The translations under genes were made by a program, and so were the position numbers. Under the pieces are notes generated by a model. The model ran no database searches. It worked only from the letters and a program-made list of their open reading frames with translations, and was not told where the DNA came from. Positions 1 to 8,494 of a stretch of 64,000 bases of DNA are shown here, in pieces. The DNA is taken from the NCBI RefSeq assembly GCF_001570725.1, contig NZ_BCNV01000006.1:1-64000 (forward strand). Reading direction: 5' to 3'. How positions within the stretch are numbered: the first letter of the stretch is position 1; the number at the start of each line of letters is the position of its first letter. The stretch is from Paenibacillus amylolyticus. GTDB taxonomy: Bacteria; Bacillota; Bacilli; Paenibacillales; Paenibacillaceae.

Positions 1-34
1 AGCTGACCAGTACTAATCGGTCGAGGGCTTATCC
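1..34 (+). rRNA. 23S ribosomal RNA, 3' end (partial)
   Basis: The first bases match the conserved 3' end of bacterial 23S rRNA, with the segment ACCAGTACTAATCGGTCGAG followed by the closing helix strand. The rest of the gene lies before the window. The exact 3' end is estimated from the Bacillus pattern and may be off by a few bases. Confidence 0.9.
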
Positions 35-115
35 AAATATGCAAGTTCTGATTGCGTAAGTTTCGTTTCGAATCTAGTTTTCAGAGAACAACAACTCTGA
101 AATGTAAGCACCGCG

Positions 116-232
116 TTTGGTGGCGATGGCGGAGGGGTTCCACACGTACCCATCCCGAACACGACCGTTAAGCCCTCTAGCGCCGATGGTACTTGGACCG
201 CAGGGTCCTGGGAGAGTAGGACGCCGCCAAGC
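116..232 (+). rRNA. rrf: 5S ribosomal RNA
   Basis: The sequence follows the Bacillus 5S pattern. It starts TTTGGTGGCGAT, has the central CCGAACACG loop and the GCGCCGATGGTA segment, and ends GTAGGACGCCGCCAAGC, which pairs with the 5' end to form the terminal helix. Its place about 80 bp after the 23S end and just before a tRNA block is the normal rRNA operon order. Ends are accurate to a few bases. Confidence 0.95.
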
Positions 233-289
233 GATTTCCCTTTGGGGTATTTTTTTTGCCCCCCTTGCCAAGGAATAAGGGATATATAA

Positions 290-363
290 GGGCCCTTAGC
301 TCAGTTGGTTAGAGCGCACCTCTGATAAGGGTGAGGCCGGTGGTTCGAGTCCACCAGGGCCCA
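290..363 (+). tRNA. tRNA-Ile (GAT)
   Basis: Cloverleaf with acceptor GGGCCCT/AGGGCCC, a GGTTCGAGTCC T-arm and anticodon GAT in loop CTGATAA. The 3' CCA is not encoded (A then TAG follows). First tRNA after the 5S gene. Confidence 0.97.
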
Positions 364-398
364 TAGCAAGACCACAACAATGAAATATACCAGTGTAT

Positions 399-474
399 GG
401 GGCCATAGCTCAGCTGGGAGAGCGCCTGCCTTGCAAGCAGGAGGTCAGCGGTTCGATCCCGCTTGGCTCCACCA
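399..474 (+). tRNA. tRNA-Ala (TGC)
   Basis: Acceptor GGGGCCA pairs with TGGCTCC (one G-U), anticodon TGC in loop CTTGCAA, standard GGTTCGATCCC T-arm, CCA encoded. Confidence 0.97.
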
Positions 475-475
475 T

Positions 476-551
476 TCCCTGATAGCTCAGTTGGTAGAGC
501 ACTCGACTGTTAATCGAGTTGTCACAGGTTCGAGTCCTGTTCGGGGAGCCA
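476..551 (+). tRNA. tRNA-Asn (GTT)
   Basis: Acceptor TCCCTGA pairs with TCGGGGA (one T-G), anticodon GTT in loop CTGTTAA, discriminator G, CCA encoded. Only one base separates it from tRNA-Ala. Confidence 0.97.
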
Positions 552-554
552 TAT

Positions 555-646
555 GGAGAGGTGTCCGAGCTGGCCGAAGGAGCACGATTGGAAATCGTGT
601 AGGCGTCACAAGCGTCTCGAGGGTTCGAATCCCTCTCTCTCCGCCA
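555..646 (+). tRNA. tRNA-Ser (GGA)
   Basis: A class II tRNA of 92 nt with the long variable arm typical of Ser. The anticodon is GGA in loop TTGGAAA, the acceptor GGAGAGG pairs with the 3' strand, and CCA is encoded. Confidence 0.96.
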
Positions 647-663
647 GATAATTTTTTTAGCAA

Positions 664-735
664 GGCCCGTTGGTCAAGGGGTTAAGACACCTCCCTTTCA
701 CGGAGGTAACAGGGGTTCGAATCCCCTACGGGTCA
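664..735 (+). tRNA. tRNA-Glu (TTC)
   Basis: Acceptor GGCCCGT pairs with ACGGGTC, anticodon TTC in loop CTTTCAC. The 3' CCA is not encoded (A then TAATA). Confidence 0.96.
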
Positions 736-741
736 TAATAT

Positions 742-817
742 GGAGGCTTAGCTCAGCTGGGAGAGCATCTGCCTTACAAGCAGAGGGTCGGGGGTTCGAT
801 CCCCTCAGCCTCCACCA
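742..817 (+). tRNA. tRNA-Val (TAC)
   Basis: Acceptor GGAGGCT pairs with AGCCTCC, anticodon TAC in loop CTTACAA, CCA encoded. Confidence 0.97.
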
Positions 818-834
818 TATAACTTTTATAACGA

Positions 835-908
<74 letters not shown>

Positions 909-933
909 TTAACTTTCCTTGAGAAAGTATTAT

Positions 934-1011
934 GGAACCGTGGTGTAGTTGGCCTAACATGCCTGCCTGTCACGCAGGAGATCGCGGGTTCGAATCCCGT
1001 CGGTTCCGCCA
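934..1011 (+). tRNA. tRNA-Asp (GTC)
   Basis: Acceptor GGAACCG pairs with CGGTTCC, anticodon GTC in loop CTGTCAC, discriminator G, CCA encoded. Confidence 0.97.
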
Positions 1012-1034
1012 TTTTTTAATTAAATATACACCGT

Positions 1035-1110
<76 letters not shown>

Positions 1111-1206
1111 TTTTTAGTAATTACATCTGAATTTGTGATAGAATGTATATTATAGATGAAGTTGCTAATACTAAGATACTCTTAGTGGATGAATGGCTTA
1201 CTCTAT

Positions 1207-1283
1207 GGCGATCGTGGCGAAGTGGTTAACGCACCGGTTTGTGGATCCGGCATTCGGGGGTTCAATTCCCCTCGGTCGCCCCA
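1207..1283 (+). tRNA. tRNA-His (GTG)
   Basis: Anticodon GTG in loop TTGTGGA. The extra G at position -1 and its partner C73, specific to tRNA-His, are both present. CCA is encoded. Confidence 0.96.
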
Positions 1284-1294
1284 TGATTTTTTAA

Positions 1295-1369
1295 TGGGGA
1301 TTAGCCAAGCGGTAAGGCAACGGACTTTGACTCCGTCATGCATAGGTTCAAATCCTATATCCCCAGCCA
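1295..1369 (+). tRNA. tRNA-Gln (TTG)
   Basis: Acceptor TGGGGAT pairs with ATCCCCA, anticodon TTG in loop CTTTGAC, discriminator G, CCA encoded. Confidence 0.97.
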
Positions 1370-1378
1370 TTTCATTAT

Positions 1379-1454
1379 GAGTCATTAGCTCAGTTGGTAG
1401 AGCACCTGACTTTTAATCAGGGTGTCGAAGGTTCGAGCCCTTCATGACTCACCA
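1379..1454 (+). tRNA. tRNA-Lys (TTT)
   Basis: Acceptor GAGTCAT pairs with ATGACTC, anticodon TTT in loop CTTTTAA, CCA encoded. Confidence 0.97.
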
Positions 1455-1463
1455 TTATATTTT

Positions 1464-1551
<88 letters not shown>

Positions 1552-1559
1552 TATGTTTT

Positions 1560-1634
1560 GCGGAAGTGGCTCAGCGGTAGAGCATCGCCTTGCCAAGGCG
1601 AGGGTCGCGGGTTCGATTCCCGTCTTCCGCTCCA
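1560..1634 (+). tRNA. tRNA-Gly (GCC)
   Basis: Acceptor GCGGAAG pairs with CTTCCGC, anticodon GCC in loop TTGCCAA, discriminator T, CCA encoded. Confidence 0.97.
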
Positions 1635-1640
1635 ATATTT

Positions 1641-1717
1641 GCGCCCTTAGCTCAGCTGGATAGAGCGTTTGACTACGAATCAAAAGGCCGGGAGTTCGAA
1701 TCTCTCAGGGCGCGCCA
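1641..1717 (+). tRNA. tRNA-Arg (ACG)
   Basis: Acceptor GCGCCCT pairs with AGGGCGC, anticodon ACG in loop CTACGAA (the A is normally edited to inosine), discriminator G, CCA encoded. Confidence 0.97.
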
Positions 1718-1733
1718 TTATTTTCATAAGTAT

Positions 1734-1807
1734 CGGGATGTAGCTCAGCTTGGTAGAGCACCTGGTTTGGGACCAGGGGGTCGCATGTTCAAATCGTGTC
1801 ATCCCGA
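1734..1807 (+). tRNA. tRNA-Pro (TGG)
   Basis: Acceptor CGGGATG pairs with CATCCCG, anticodon TGG in loop TTTGGGA. CCA is not encoded (A then a T run). Confidence 0.96.
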
Positions 1808-1820
1808 TTTTTTTTATTTT

Positions 1821-1891
1821 GCGGGTGTAGTTCAATGGTAGAACTTTAGCCTTCCAAGCTAATAGCGTGGGTTCGATTCCCATCACCCGCT
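1821..1891 (+). tRNA. tRNA-Gly (TCC)
   Basis: Acceptor GCGGGTG pairs with CACCCGC, anticodon TCC in loop CTTCCAA, discriminator T, CCA not encoded. Second glycine tRNA and last of the block; a terminator follows about 18 bp later. Confidence 0.96.
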
Positions 1892-1908
1892 TCCTAGTAA
1901 CATACAGA

Positions 1909-1939
1909 AAAGTCTTTGCTTATAGCAAGGGCTTTTTTT
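1909..1939 (+). terminator. Rho-independent terminator of the rRNA/tRNA operon
   Basis: Stem AAGTCTTTGCT / AGCAAGGGCTT with two G-U type pairs and a short TAT loop, followed by a run of seven T. It directly follows the last tRNA. Confidence 0.85.
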
Positions 1940-2073
1940 GTGCGTTAAAAAGAATAAGTGTATTCCTTTCAAAATAGGGTCAATTGTCATTTGATTAAGG
2001 ATGGAATCTTTGTTTAAATAAACAGAACAATTCTTATCTGATTAACCGTATTTATAAAGGAGGACAAATAGTA

Positions 2074-2679
2074 ATGAAAAGAGCTCTGGTCATTGGCGGA
2101 AATGGAACACTAGGTAAAGCTGTTGTTGCGAAGCTGAGAGATCATTCCATTGAGGTTATTACAGCGGGTAGACAATCTGGGGATGTTCAGGTGGATATGA
2201 CGTCGACAGAGAGTATTACTTCTCTCTTTGAGACGGTGATTAACATTGATTACGTCATTGTTGCGGCAGGCCAGGCCCATTATGCGAAACTGGAAGAACT
2301 GACACCTGAGAACAATAGGATTAGTGTGCAGGGAAAACTGCTTGGACAGGTTAATATCGTGTTGATTGGTCAGCACTATATTAACGACAAGGGGAGTTTC
2401 ACGCTAGTCAGTGGCATTATACAAGACCACCCTATTGAGAAGGGGGCATCAAGCGCTATGGTCAATGGGGCTATTGATTCGTTTGCCAGAGCGGCAGCGT
2501 TTGAGTTACCAAGAGGTATTCGTTTGAATTCAGTTAGTCCTAATCTGTTTGTAGAGTCGGCGGAAAAATATAAGGATTTCTTTATTGGATTTAATCCCGT
2601 ACCTGTAGAGCGGGTTGCCAATACGTTCATCCAGAGTGCACTTGGGATTGAAACAGCCCAAAATTTTAAAATATATTAA
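2074..2679 (+). CDS. Short-chain dehydrogenase/reductase-like protein (Lin1944-like)
   Basis: The 201-residue protein begins with an NAD(P)-binding Rossmann signature, IGGNGTLG at about residues 7-14, and keeps the hydrophobic strand VIVAAG near residue 62. The SDR active-site YxxxK is not visible: where it should be, the sequence reads SSAMVNGAIDSFARAAAFEL, and the normal 240-250 residues are shortened. This fits the Lin1944-like branch of classical SDRs, described as lacking the usual catalytic residues (established knowledge, from memory). AAAGGAGGACAAATAGTA precedes the ATG and fixes the start. It stands alone between the tRNA block and an iron-uptake gene on the other strand, and its substrate is unknown. 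Confidence 0.8.
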   Translation: MKRALVIGGNGTLGKAVVAKLRDHSIEVITAGRQSGDVQVDMTSTESITSLFETVINIDYVIVAAGQAHYAKLEELTPENNRISVQGKLLGQVNIVLIGQHYINDKGSFTLVSGIIQDHPIEKGASSAMVNGAIDSFARAAAFELPRGIRLNSVSPNLFVESAEKYKDFFIGFNPVPVERVANTFIQSALGIETAQNFKIY

Positions 2680-2831
2680 AAGTCGGACAGTTATATATGA
2701 TATTGATGATTACCTATCTCTAATTAATTGTAGGATGAGAAGGGTGTACATGAAGTGCTTTTAAATGTTAAGCATGTAGAATGATTTTTCTTGAAACAGG
2801 ACTGAGTGAAGCCATTTGGAGTATAAAATAT

Positions 2832-2868
2832 AAAGGAGATCCACCGAAAATCCGGTGAATCTCCTTTT
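2832..2868. terminator. Bidirectional terminator between SDR and siderophore-binding genes
   Basis: A 15-bp stem with one mismatch (AAAGGAGATCCACCG against CGGTGAATCTCCTTT, loop AAAATC) ends in TTTT on the + strand and has an AT-rich flank on the other side. It lies between two convergent genes. Confidence 0.75.
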
Positions 2869-2903
2869 GTTTGCTGTGGATGAAACAGACGGTATGTTTG
2901 CTA

Positions 2904-3953
2904 TTATAGAGCAGGTAGTCCAAGAACTTCGAGCATTTCATTACGTTTGAGCGATTCGGCAATGGGGCCGTCAATGAGCCATTTCTTTGCATTGAGGACA
3001 TAGACATGACCATTTTGAACAGCGGGTAGGCTTTTCCACACTTGGAGTTGTTGGATTTCGTTGAGTTCATCTTTTGTTTTTTGCAACGCTTCAGCTGACC
3101 CATCTGAGCTAATGGACACGATAAACAGATAGTCTGCTTTGATTTCAGGCAAAAGCTCAACCGAGATACTGGCATTCATCCGTTCCGGATTCTCTGCCTC
3201 TAGTTTGCTAACGAGAGCATCGGGAGTGAATCCAATTTCATAACCCGCTCCTACATAACTGGAAGCCGGGAATGGCGTGGATGGAATGGACGAGAAGAAC
3301 AAACGCATATCTTTCTCTTCCAGGCGAAGGAATGCAGCTGTAGGTTTGGTCTGGTTGATATCGGCTGCGAGCTTCTGAGCTTCAGTTACTTGATCTTTAT
3401 TTTTTTGTAAAAGCTGTTCAGCCCGCTCTTCAATATCCAGTGCAGTAGCTACCTGCACGATAGATTCCTGCCAATTACGGCGATCATAAGTGATCGTTGG
3501 GGCGATCTTCTCGAGTTGTTCGAGAATCTTGGCATCCAAACTGGCATTGGCAATAATGAGGTCCGGATTAGCGTTGACTACAGCTTCAAAATTGACACTT
3601 TCATTAATGGGTTCGACAGCCACGCCTTGAGCTTCAAGTTGCTCGTTCAGGTAGTCTTGTCGGCCAATAGGTGTAGCGAGTACCAGTGGTACCTCCAAGG
3701 AGAGGAGAATGTCCTCCATATTAATGGACACAATCCGTTCAGGATGTGCCGGGATTTCTTTGCTGCCACTGGCGCTCTCTACGGTCTTAGTAGCTGATTC
3801 AGCGGATGAGTCACCATCTGTCTCCGCAGCTGATTTCACGCCATCTGCAGATGGCTGCGAAGTGCTTGTAGGTGTCTGTCCACACGCAACAAGTAACATC
3901 GCGAGTATGAACAGTATCCCCGTTATTTTGACAAAATGCTGTTTGTACATCAT
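2904..3953 (-). CDS. Iron-siderophore ABC transporter substrate-binding lipoprotein
   Basis: A 349-residue exported protein. It has a lipoprotein signal ending LLVACG (lipobox cysteine at about residue 24), a Thr/Ser-rich linker to about residue 60, then a type III periplasmic-binding (TroA/FecB-like) fold. Typical elements are PERIVSINMEDILLSLEV near 72, NPDLIIANASLD near 130 and a C-terminal VLNAKKWLIDG. By family it binds a ferric siderophore outside the membrane and hands it to an ABC permease. No permease or ATPase is nearby, so it must share one encoded elsewhere. A Fur-box-like site at 3973-3987 sits just upstream, so iron repression is likely. The regulator gene upstream (5730 to 4048) carries a similar binding domain. 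The siderophore cannot be named. Confidence 0.88.
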   Translation of the reverse strand: MMYKQHFVKITGILFILAMLLVACGQTPTSTSQPSADGVKSAAETDGDSSAESATKTVESASGSKEIPAHPERIVSINMEDILLSLEVPLVLATPIGRQDYLNEQLEAQGVAVEPINESVNFEAVVNANPDLIIANASLDAKILEQLEKIAPTITYDRRNWQESIVQVATALDIEERAEQLLQKNKDQVTEAQKLAADINQTKPTAAFLRLEEKDMRLFFSSIPSTPFPASSYVGAGYEIGFTPDALVSKLEAENPERMNASISVELLPEIKADYLFIVSISSDGSAEALQKTKDELNEIQQLQVWKSLPAVQNGHVYVLNAKKWLIDGPIAESLKRNEMLEVLGLPAL

Positions 3954-3972
3954 AATCCCCCTGTATTTCTAA

Positions 3973-3987
3973 TGATATTGATTCTCA
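3973..3987 (-). promoter_or_regulatory. Putative Fur box
   Basis: TGATATTGATTCTCA agrees with the Bacillus 7-1-7 Fur consensus TGATAATnATTATCA at 12 of 14 defined positions. It lies 20 bp before the start of the siderophore-binding protein gene. Confidence 0.7.
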
Positions 3988-4047
3988 GTACACTTTATAT
4001 TGTAGCGTTCTCATGTTGGGGGAGACATAGCCTTCTGTGCTATCCAG

Positions 4048-5730
4048 TCATGGATTAATGTGCTGAGTGCCACCAAAAAGTTTGATGGTCTCATCAATAA
4101 TTTGATCATGGGCATACGGTGAATAATCCAACCAAGGCATTTCATCTAGCAGATATACATGCTGTTTTTGCACGGGTTTCAAATGTTGCCATAGCTGAGT
4201 ATGTTGGAGTTTATGCCAACGCTGCTGGGATTCCGAGTCTTGGTCCACAATCAGTAACATGCGATCTCCAACCATTTGAGGCAACTCCTGTTCATCCAAT
4301 GCACGATAGACTTGCCCTGGAAGCAGATCGTGTGAAGGTGAAACACCGAGATCGTTATATAGAACAGCACCCCCATTACGTCGCCCGTAGATTAACAGAT
4401 GACCCATCATGATATGAATGATGGAGACCGTATCCTTACCGATTAGATGACTAAGCTGCTCTTTGGCATGGGTTACTTTGTCATCATACTGCTCCAACCA
4501 TTGCTGAGCTTCCTGTTGCTGTCCCACAATGGAGGCAACTTGTACGAAATGTTCCCGCCAGTTCAAACCTTTCCATGGGATAACGATGGTAGGTGCAATT
4601 CGTTGCAGTGTTCTTTTTAACGTCTGGGCTTCGTACTCATTACAGAGTATGAGGTCTGGGCTCGCTTGCATCAACAACTCAACATTGGTTTGCCAGATAC
4701 GAGGATTCATGCGTTTGCTACGTCCCAGATGATAAGGAATATTCGAAAAAAACAGATTCCTGTGTTGATCCCGTCGGTTATCAATCAGTGCCGCATGGGG
4801 GATAATCTGCAATGCTAGCAGGTGGCCAGTCGTTCCGAAAGAAAGAGCAGCGATTTTATTGCGTTTCTGTCGTTGATAGGTAGAGGGAGACACACCAACA
4901 TATTTTTTGAATTTGCGGCTAAAGTAAAACTCGTCCTGAAAACCAACCTTTGAGGCGATATGTTTGATGGTTTGGCCGGGGACGAGCAGCATCTCTTTGG
5001 CCCGGTCCATACGGATGCTATTCACGTATTCCATGGGACTGATGCCAGTACGGTTTTTGAATACCCGCGAATAGTGCCATACACTCATGCCTGCCACTCC
5101 GGCAAGAACTTCCCGAGAAAGATGCTCAGCATATCCAAGTTCAATAAGTTCAAGCGTTTGATCCAAAGCAGAGGTGTGCTCCGAATCCCCTAATGCACTC
5201 TCTTTGGGAGGAGCATACACATGGGTCAACAATTCATGCATCAAAGTCTGAATACGAAATGGACGATTTTCTTGAGGTACAGAGATGCATTCATGGAGCT
5301 GGGAGGCAATTCTGGTACATTCCTGAAAGAGTTCACGCGGTAATTCATCAGCGTAAGACGAACGAAGTAACCCTTTTTGGTATACCTCTATTACAGTAGA
5401 TCCAGAAGTGGTTTTGTTCATATCTGAAATGGGCTTTAACAGATCAAAATATATCGCGAGTCCCTGTAAAGGATGAACTTCATCCGTTGTATATTCTATC
5501 GCTGTTCCTGGCAGGATTAGATAAATCTTGCCAAGTGTGGCATGATTTTGCCTATGCCCAATACGGATAGTGGCTTCACCGCCAGTACAGATGAGCAGAA
5601 GATGTGAGTCTGTTAATACGAATGGGGGAAGAAAAGACGCTTGATCTAGAACTTCGGATGTCTTGAATCTTGCATATAGGTCACGGGTATGGTCACCGTT
5701 AGATATCAGTGGAAAGACTTGCAAAGTCAC
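4048..5730 (-). CDS. AraC-family regulator fused to a siderophore-binding-like domain (Btr-like)
   Basis: 560 residues in three parts: an N-terminal cupin-like sensor region (about 1-170), a double helix-turn-helix AraC DNA-binding domain (about 185-285, with FQDEFYFSRKFKKYVGVSP as the second HTH), and a C-terminal periplasmic-binding-like domain (about 300-555, with SPDLILCNEYEAQTL) but no signal peptide, so it acts in the cytoplasm. This is the architecture of B. subtilis Btr (YbbB), which senses Fe-bacillibactin and activates its uptake genes. By analogy it should activate the binding-protein gene downstream. GTG start at 5730 chosen for the GGAGGG site 7 bp before it. A near-perfect Fur box lies at 5778-5792. 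Confidence 0.88.
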   Translation of the reverse strand: MTLQVFPLISNGDHTRDLYARFKTSEVLDQASFLPPFVLTDSHLLLICTGGEATIRIGHRQNHATLGKIYLILPGTAIEYTTDEVHPLQGLAIYFDLLKPISDMNKTTSGSTVIEVYQKGLLRSSYADELPRELFQECTRIASQLHECISVPQENRPFRIQTLMHELLTHVYAPPKESALGDSEHTSALDQTLELIELGYAEHLSREVLAGVAGMSVWHYSRVFKNRTGISPMEYVNSIRMDRAKEMLLVPGQTIKHIASKVGFQDEFYFSRKFKKYVGVSPSTYQRQKRNKIAALSFGTTGHLLALQIIPHAALIDNRRDQHRNLFFSNIPYHLGRSKRMNPRIWQTNVELLMQASPDLILCNEYEAQTLKRTLQRIAPTIVIPWKGLNWREHFVQVASIVGQQQEAQQWLEQYDDKVTHAKEQLSHLIGKDTVSIIHIMMGHLLIYGRRNGGAVLYNDLGVSPSHDLLPGQVYRALDEQELPQMVGDRMLLIVDQDSESQQRWHKLQHTQLWQHLKPVQKQHVYLLDEMPWLDYSPYAHDQIIDETIKLFGGTQHINP

Positions 5731-5777
5731 CAGAATCCCTCCTTAACTTGCAATAGTAACATTACATATGATGTATT

Positions 5778-5792
5778 TGAGAATAATTATCA
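5778..5792. promoter_or_regulatory. Fur box in a divergent promoter region
   Basis: TGAGAATAATTATCA matches TGATAATnATTATCA at 13 of 14 defined positions. It is 48 bp upstream of the AraC-type regulator and 86 bp upstream of the rightward gene at 5878, so it could control either or both. Confidence 0.8.
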
Positions 5793-5877
5793 ATTATCGC
5801 ATATTGTCATACAAATAAGAAGTCCATATGATAATATGAAATGATATACAGAAGAGAAAGAGAAGGGGGTATATAGA

Positions 5878-6303
5878 ATGTGGTTTTTACTTGGTTTTAT
5901 TATCTTAGTTTCGATATTTGGTATTCGAACGACGAGTCGATCCAATAAATTAAAACAGCAGTTCGGATCAAGGTTACATGCAGTAGGGATTCATCAGTCA
6001 GGGCTTCCACAAGTTGCGGAAGGCAGGCGGGTGGATGTGCTGATAGGTAATGGAAACTTTTATATTCAAAGTGGTCAGCAAACGTTTGAACTCTCATTAA
6101 GAAAAATCGGGAGTGCAGGATATCCAAATAGAACAGGTAGCTCAAACTCGAGAAATTACCTCGTAATACACTATGAGATGAATGGTAGGGTACGTCCAAT
6201 AGTATTAAGATTTATGAAGCCTGCGCACGCTAAAGCATTTCTATGGGAAATCGAGGGTCAGCTATTCACGCGAAACTCAAGTGATGGAATTATAAGACTT
6301 TAG
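5878..6303 (+). CDS. Membrane-anchored protein of unknown function
   Basis: 141 residues. The first 20 (MWFLLGFIILVSIFGI) form one N-terminal membrane segment followed by a basic stretch (TTSRSNKLKQQ), which suggests an N-out anchor with the rest on the cytoplasmic side. The remainder is beta-rich with no motif I recognise. AGAAGGGGG precedes the ATG and supports the start. It is divergent from the AraC-type regulator and shares its Fur-box-containing upstream region, so an iron-related role is possible but is only an inference from position. Confidence 0.75.
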   Translation: MWFLLGFIILVSIFGIRTTSRSNKLKQQFGSRLHAVGIHQSGLPQVAEGRRVDVLIGNGNFYIQSGQQTFELSLRKIGSAGYPNRTGSSNSRNYLVIHYEMNGRVRPIVLRFMKPAHAKAFLWEIEGQLFTRNSSDGIIRL

Positions 6304-6487
6304 AAATTTTGAGCATTGAACCGCGTAACTCTCCACTAAAAATTGAATTGATATAGGTTACCGAGCTGGAAAATAGCCAATACATAGTTCCCATCATCCA
6401 AACTGTTGAGCGAATAACCGGTAAAATCTCAACCGATGTTAATCGTAGAATTACTTAAATAACAGATCATTTAATTCACTACGCAAA

Positions 6488-6538
6488 AAAAGACAAGCTC
6501 CTCTCCTACGATGTCTGCAGGAAGAGGAACTTGTCTTT
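6488..6538. terminator. Bidirectional terminator
   Basis: An approximately 19-bp stem (AAAGACAAGCTCCTCTCCT against AGGAAGAGGAACTTGTCTTT) with an 11-nt loop lies between the convergent genes ending at 6303 and 6555, with A/T runs on both flanks. Confidence 0.7.
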
Positions 6539-6554
6539 ATAGTTAGAGCAGCGA

Positions 6555-7421
6555 TTAATATCTTTCCAGAATCGTCTGTGTCTTCAAGCCATCGGCAGGA
6601 ATCAGCCAGTTGTTGTTCTCCAGCAATTGCAGCAGTTGGGTACGCAGTCCGGATACGGCTACAGCATCATCGGTTTTGAAAGAAACCTCTACGATATTCT
6701 CAATACCTGTACCTGCTGCGTTGCGGATTGGCCATACTTCGAGTGTAAGTTCTTGACCATTCCATGTACCTTCATAACGTTGGAATGTGATCGGACCATA
6801 TGCACGGGATTGCGTAAGTTGTTGTTTGCCCCAGTTGGAGGAAGTCCAGTTTTTCAATTTGCCCGGGAGCTTGTCCAGTAACATGTTCAAGGCTTCTTGC
6901 TCCGAAGGAAGTTGAACACCTGTTGCTTTGGTATCGACTTTTTTGGTGTTGGAGAAGCTCAAGGTTTGTTTGCCATATCCCCAATCAATCTCAGCCTCGT
7001 AATTATCATCCGATTTGTCGAATCCTTCTTGGTTAGCCAGAGTCAGCGCTGCGTTGATATCGCCATTGATCACAGGGTAGCGTTTTTTATAAGTCAATTC
7101 GTAGTTATTCTTGTCATCCTTTTTGCGAAAACGAACGTTCCATCCTTGTTGATCCAATCCGAGAGCATTGGTGTCAAAGTACTCTACGTTAATGTTTCTT
7201 GGCGTGGAACTCAGGCCGAGTGTCTGAATCACTTCACTGCGTGGTGTCCCATCTGTATTCAATACAAGTTCCGGCTTGGCCAGAAACTTTACTTCATAAG
7301 CAGGAACGGCATTGGCAGCAGCTGAAGCCTGGGGTGCTCCCACAAATGTCATTCCACTTCCCAATGTTACGATGCTCAGCATCAATGAGGCAGTTACCTT
7401 TTTCCACTTTTTCAAAACCAA
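6555..7421 (-). CDS. Secreted CYTH-like domain protein
   Basis: 288 residues with a classical signal peptide (KKWKK, hydrophobic core, cleavage after APQASA near residue 35). The mature part resembles a CYTH/triphosphate-tunnel fold: an early YEVKFLAKP strand, GWNVRFRKKDD and YELTYKKRY (charged strands like the usual RxR and LTxK), then NYEAEIDWGYG. The N-terminal ExExK signature is only partial, so catalysis is doubtful. CYTH proteins normally act in the cytoplasm on triphosphates or polyphosphate; an exported one would be unusual. The TTG start at 7421 follows AGGAG by 5 bp. The fold assignment is inference. It has no partner gene in the same operon beyond the LysR gene upstream. Confidence 0.65.
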   Translation of the reverse strand: MVLKKWKKVTASLMLSIVTLGSGMTFVGAPQASAAANAVPAYEVKFLAKPELVLNTDGTPRSEVIQTLGLSSTPRNINVEYFDTNALGLDQQGWNVRFRKKDDKNNYELTYKKRYPVINGDINAALTLANQEGFDKSDDNYEAEIDWGYGKQTLSFSNTKKVDTKATGVQLPSEQEALNMLLDKLPGKLKNWTSSNWGKQQLTQSRAYGPITFQRYEGTWNGQELTLEVWPIRNAAGTGIENIVEVSFKTDDAVAVSGLRTQLLQLLENNNWLIPADGLKTQTILERY

Positions 7422-7561
7422 TCACTCTCCTAATCTGGATTAACGTACAGACTCACTTTATCGCCCGAATATATGAAAGCGATTAAAGGGAAGCGCACAT
7501 TGCGTTAACCCTGCATAGATTTGATGAATGGCAAACGATAGTTTATAGCGGATCAGGGCGA

Positions 7562-8470
7562 TCAGCCATGGAAAATGGGGAAGCCGTGACTCACCTCTCG
7601 CAGCACTTCTTTGAAGCGGTTTAACTGAACTGAAGGGTGGCGGTCCTTGTTATGTACCGTATAGATATGGCGCGGCGCTTGCTCTCCGGGAATGGGAAGA
7701 ACTTGAATGAGCCCCTGCTGTTCCTCCCACTGTACCGCCATCCGAGACATGAATGAGACATGCCCCCCGAGTAACACGAGCTGTTTGATCGCTTCCAGGG
7801 AATCCATCTCCACCGTGCTCCGCAAACGAATGTCATGTTGCGCAAGCCATTGGTTGGTTAACCGACGCGTACTGGATTCATTGCCATGTAAGGCAAAAGG
7901 AATCTGTGCGATATGATCGGGCGTTAATGCATCCTTCTGGGCCAAACCATGATGCGGAGAGCAGATTAATACCAAGTCATCTTCACACAGCGTTTCAGCT
8001 TGCAGAGCAGGTCCGACAAATGGCTCGGAAGAGATCACACCCAGATCAATCTGATGCCGAATTAACATCTCGCGAATAACAGGTGATGGTTTGACGGATA
8101 AGACGATACGAATGCCCGGGAATTCCTGAGAAAAGGTGTTGAGCATGGCGGGCAACAGATATGTAGCTGGTACATAGCTTGCCCCAATGTGCAGGGTGCC
8201 CCGATAGAGGCTGTCATATTCCTTCACTACCCGCCTTGCCTCTTGGGTCAAAGCATTGATTTTAACGGAATAATGGAGCAGAGCCTGTCCGGCTTCGGTT
8301 AGAAAAGTCTTTCCACTGCGCGATTCAAATAATCGAACACCCATCTCTTCCTCTAATGACTTCATATGAAATGTAACGGTAGGTTGTTTGATCCCCAGTA
8401 ACTCGGCCACGCTTGTCATGTGATGATGCTTATCGATCAGCTCAACAATTTGCAATTTGATCAGATTCAA
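7562..8470 (-). CDS. LysR-family transcriptional regulator
   Basis: 302 residues. The N-terminal winged HTH (residues about 1-60) reads HHMTSVAELLGIKQPTVTFHMKSLEEEMGVRLFES, and a LysR substrate-binding domain (about 88-295) follows. It is divergent from the ABC operon that starts at 8821 and is the obvious candidate regulator of it; the inducer is unknown. The TTG start at 8470 is 8 bp after AAAGGAGTG. A 192-bp palindromic repeat (8495-8686) sits inside the shared upstream region and may have displaced or split the original operator. Confidence 0.9.
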   Translation of the reverse strand: MNLIKLQIVELIDKHHHMTSVAELLGIKQPTVTFHMKSLEEEMGVRLFESRSGKTFLTEAGQALLHYSVKINALTQEARRVVKEYDSLYRGTLHIGASYVPATYLLPAMLNTFSQEFPGIRIVLSVKPSPVIREMLIRHQIDLGVISSEPFVGPALQAETLCEDDLVLICSPHHGLAQKDALTPDHIAQIPFALHGNESSTRRLTNQWLAQHDIRLRSTVEMDSLEAIKQLVLLGGHVSFMSRMAVQWEEQQGLIQVLPIPGEQAPRHIYTVHNKDRHPSVQLNRFKEVLREVSHGFPIFHG

Positions 8471-8494
8471 TGTTCCAACACTCCTTTCACTTCT

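Noticed and set aside
1111-1206. A further degenerate tRNA in the gap between tRNA-Thr and tRNA-His
   Set aside because: No acceptor stem, T-arm or anticodon arm could be folded from it.
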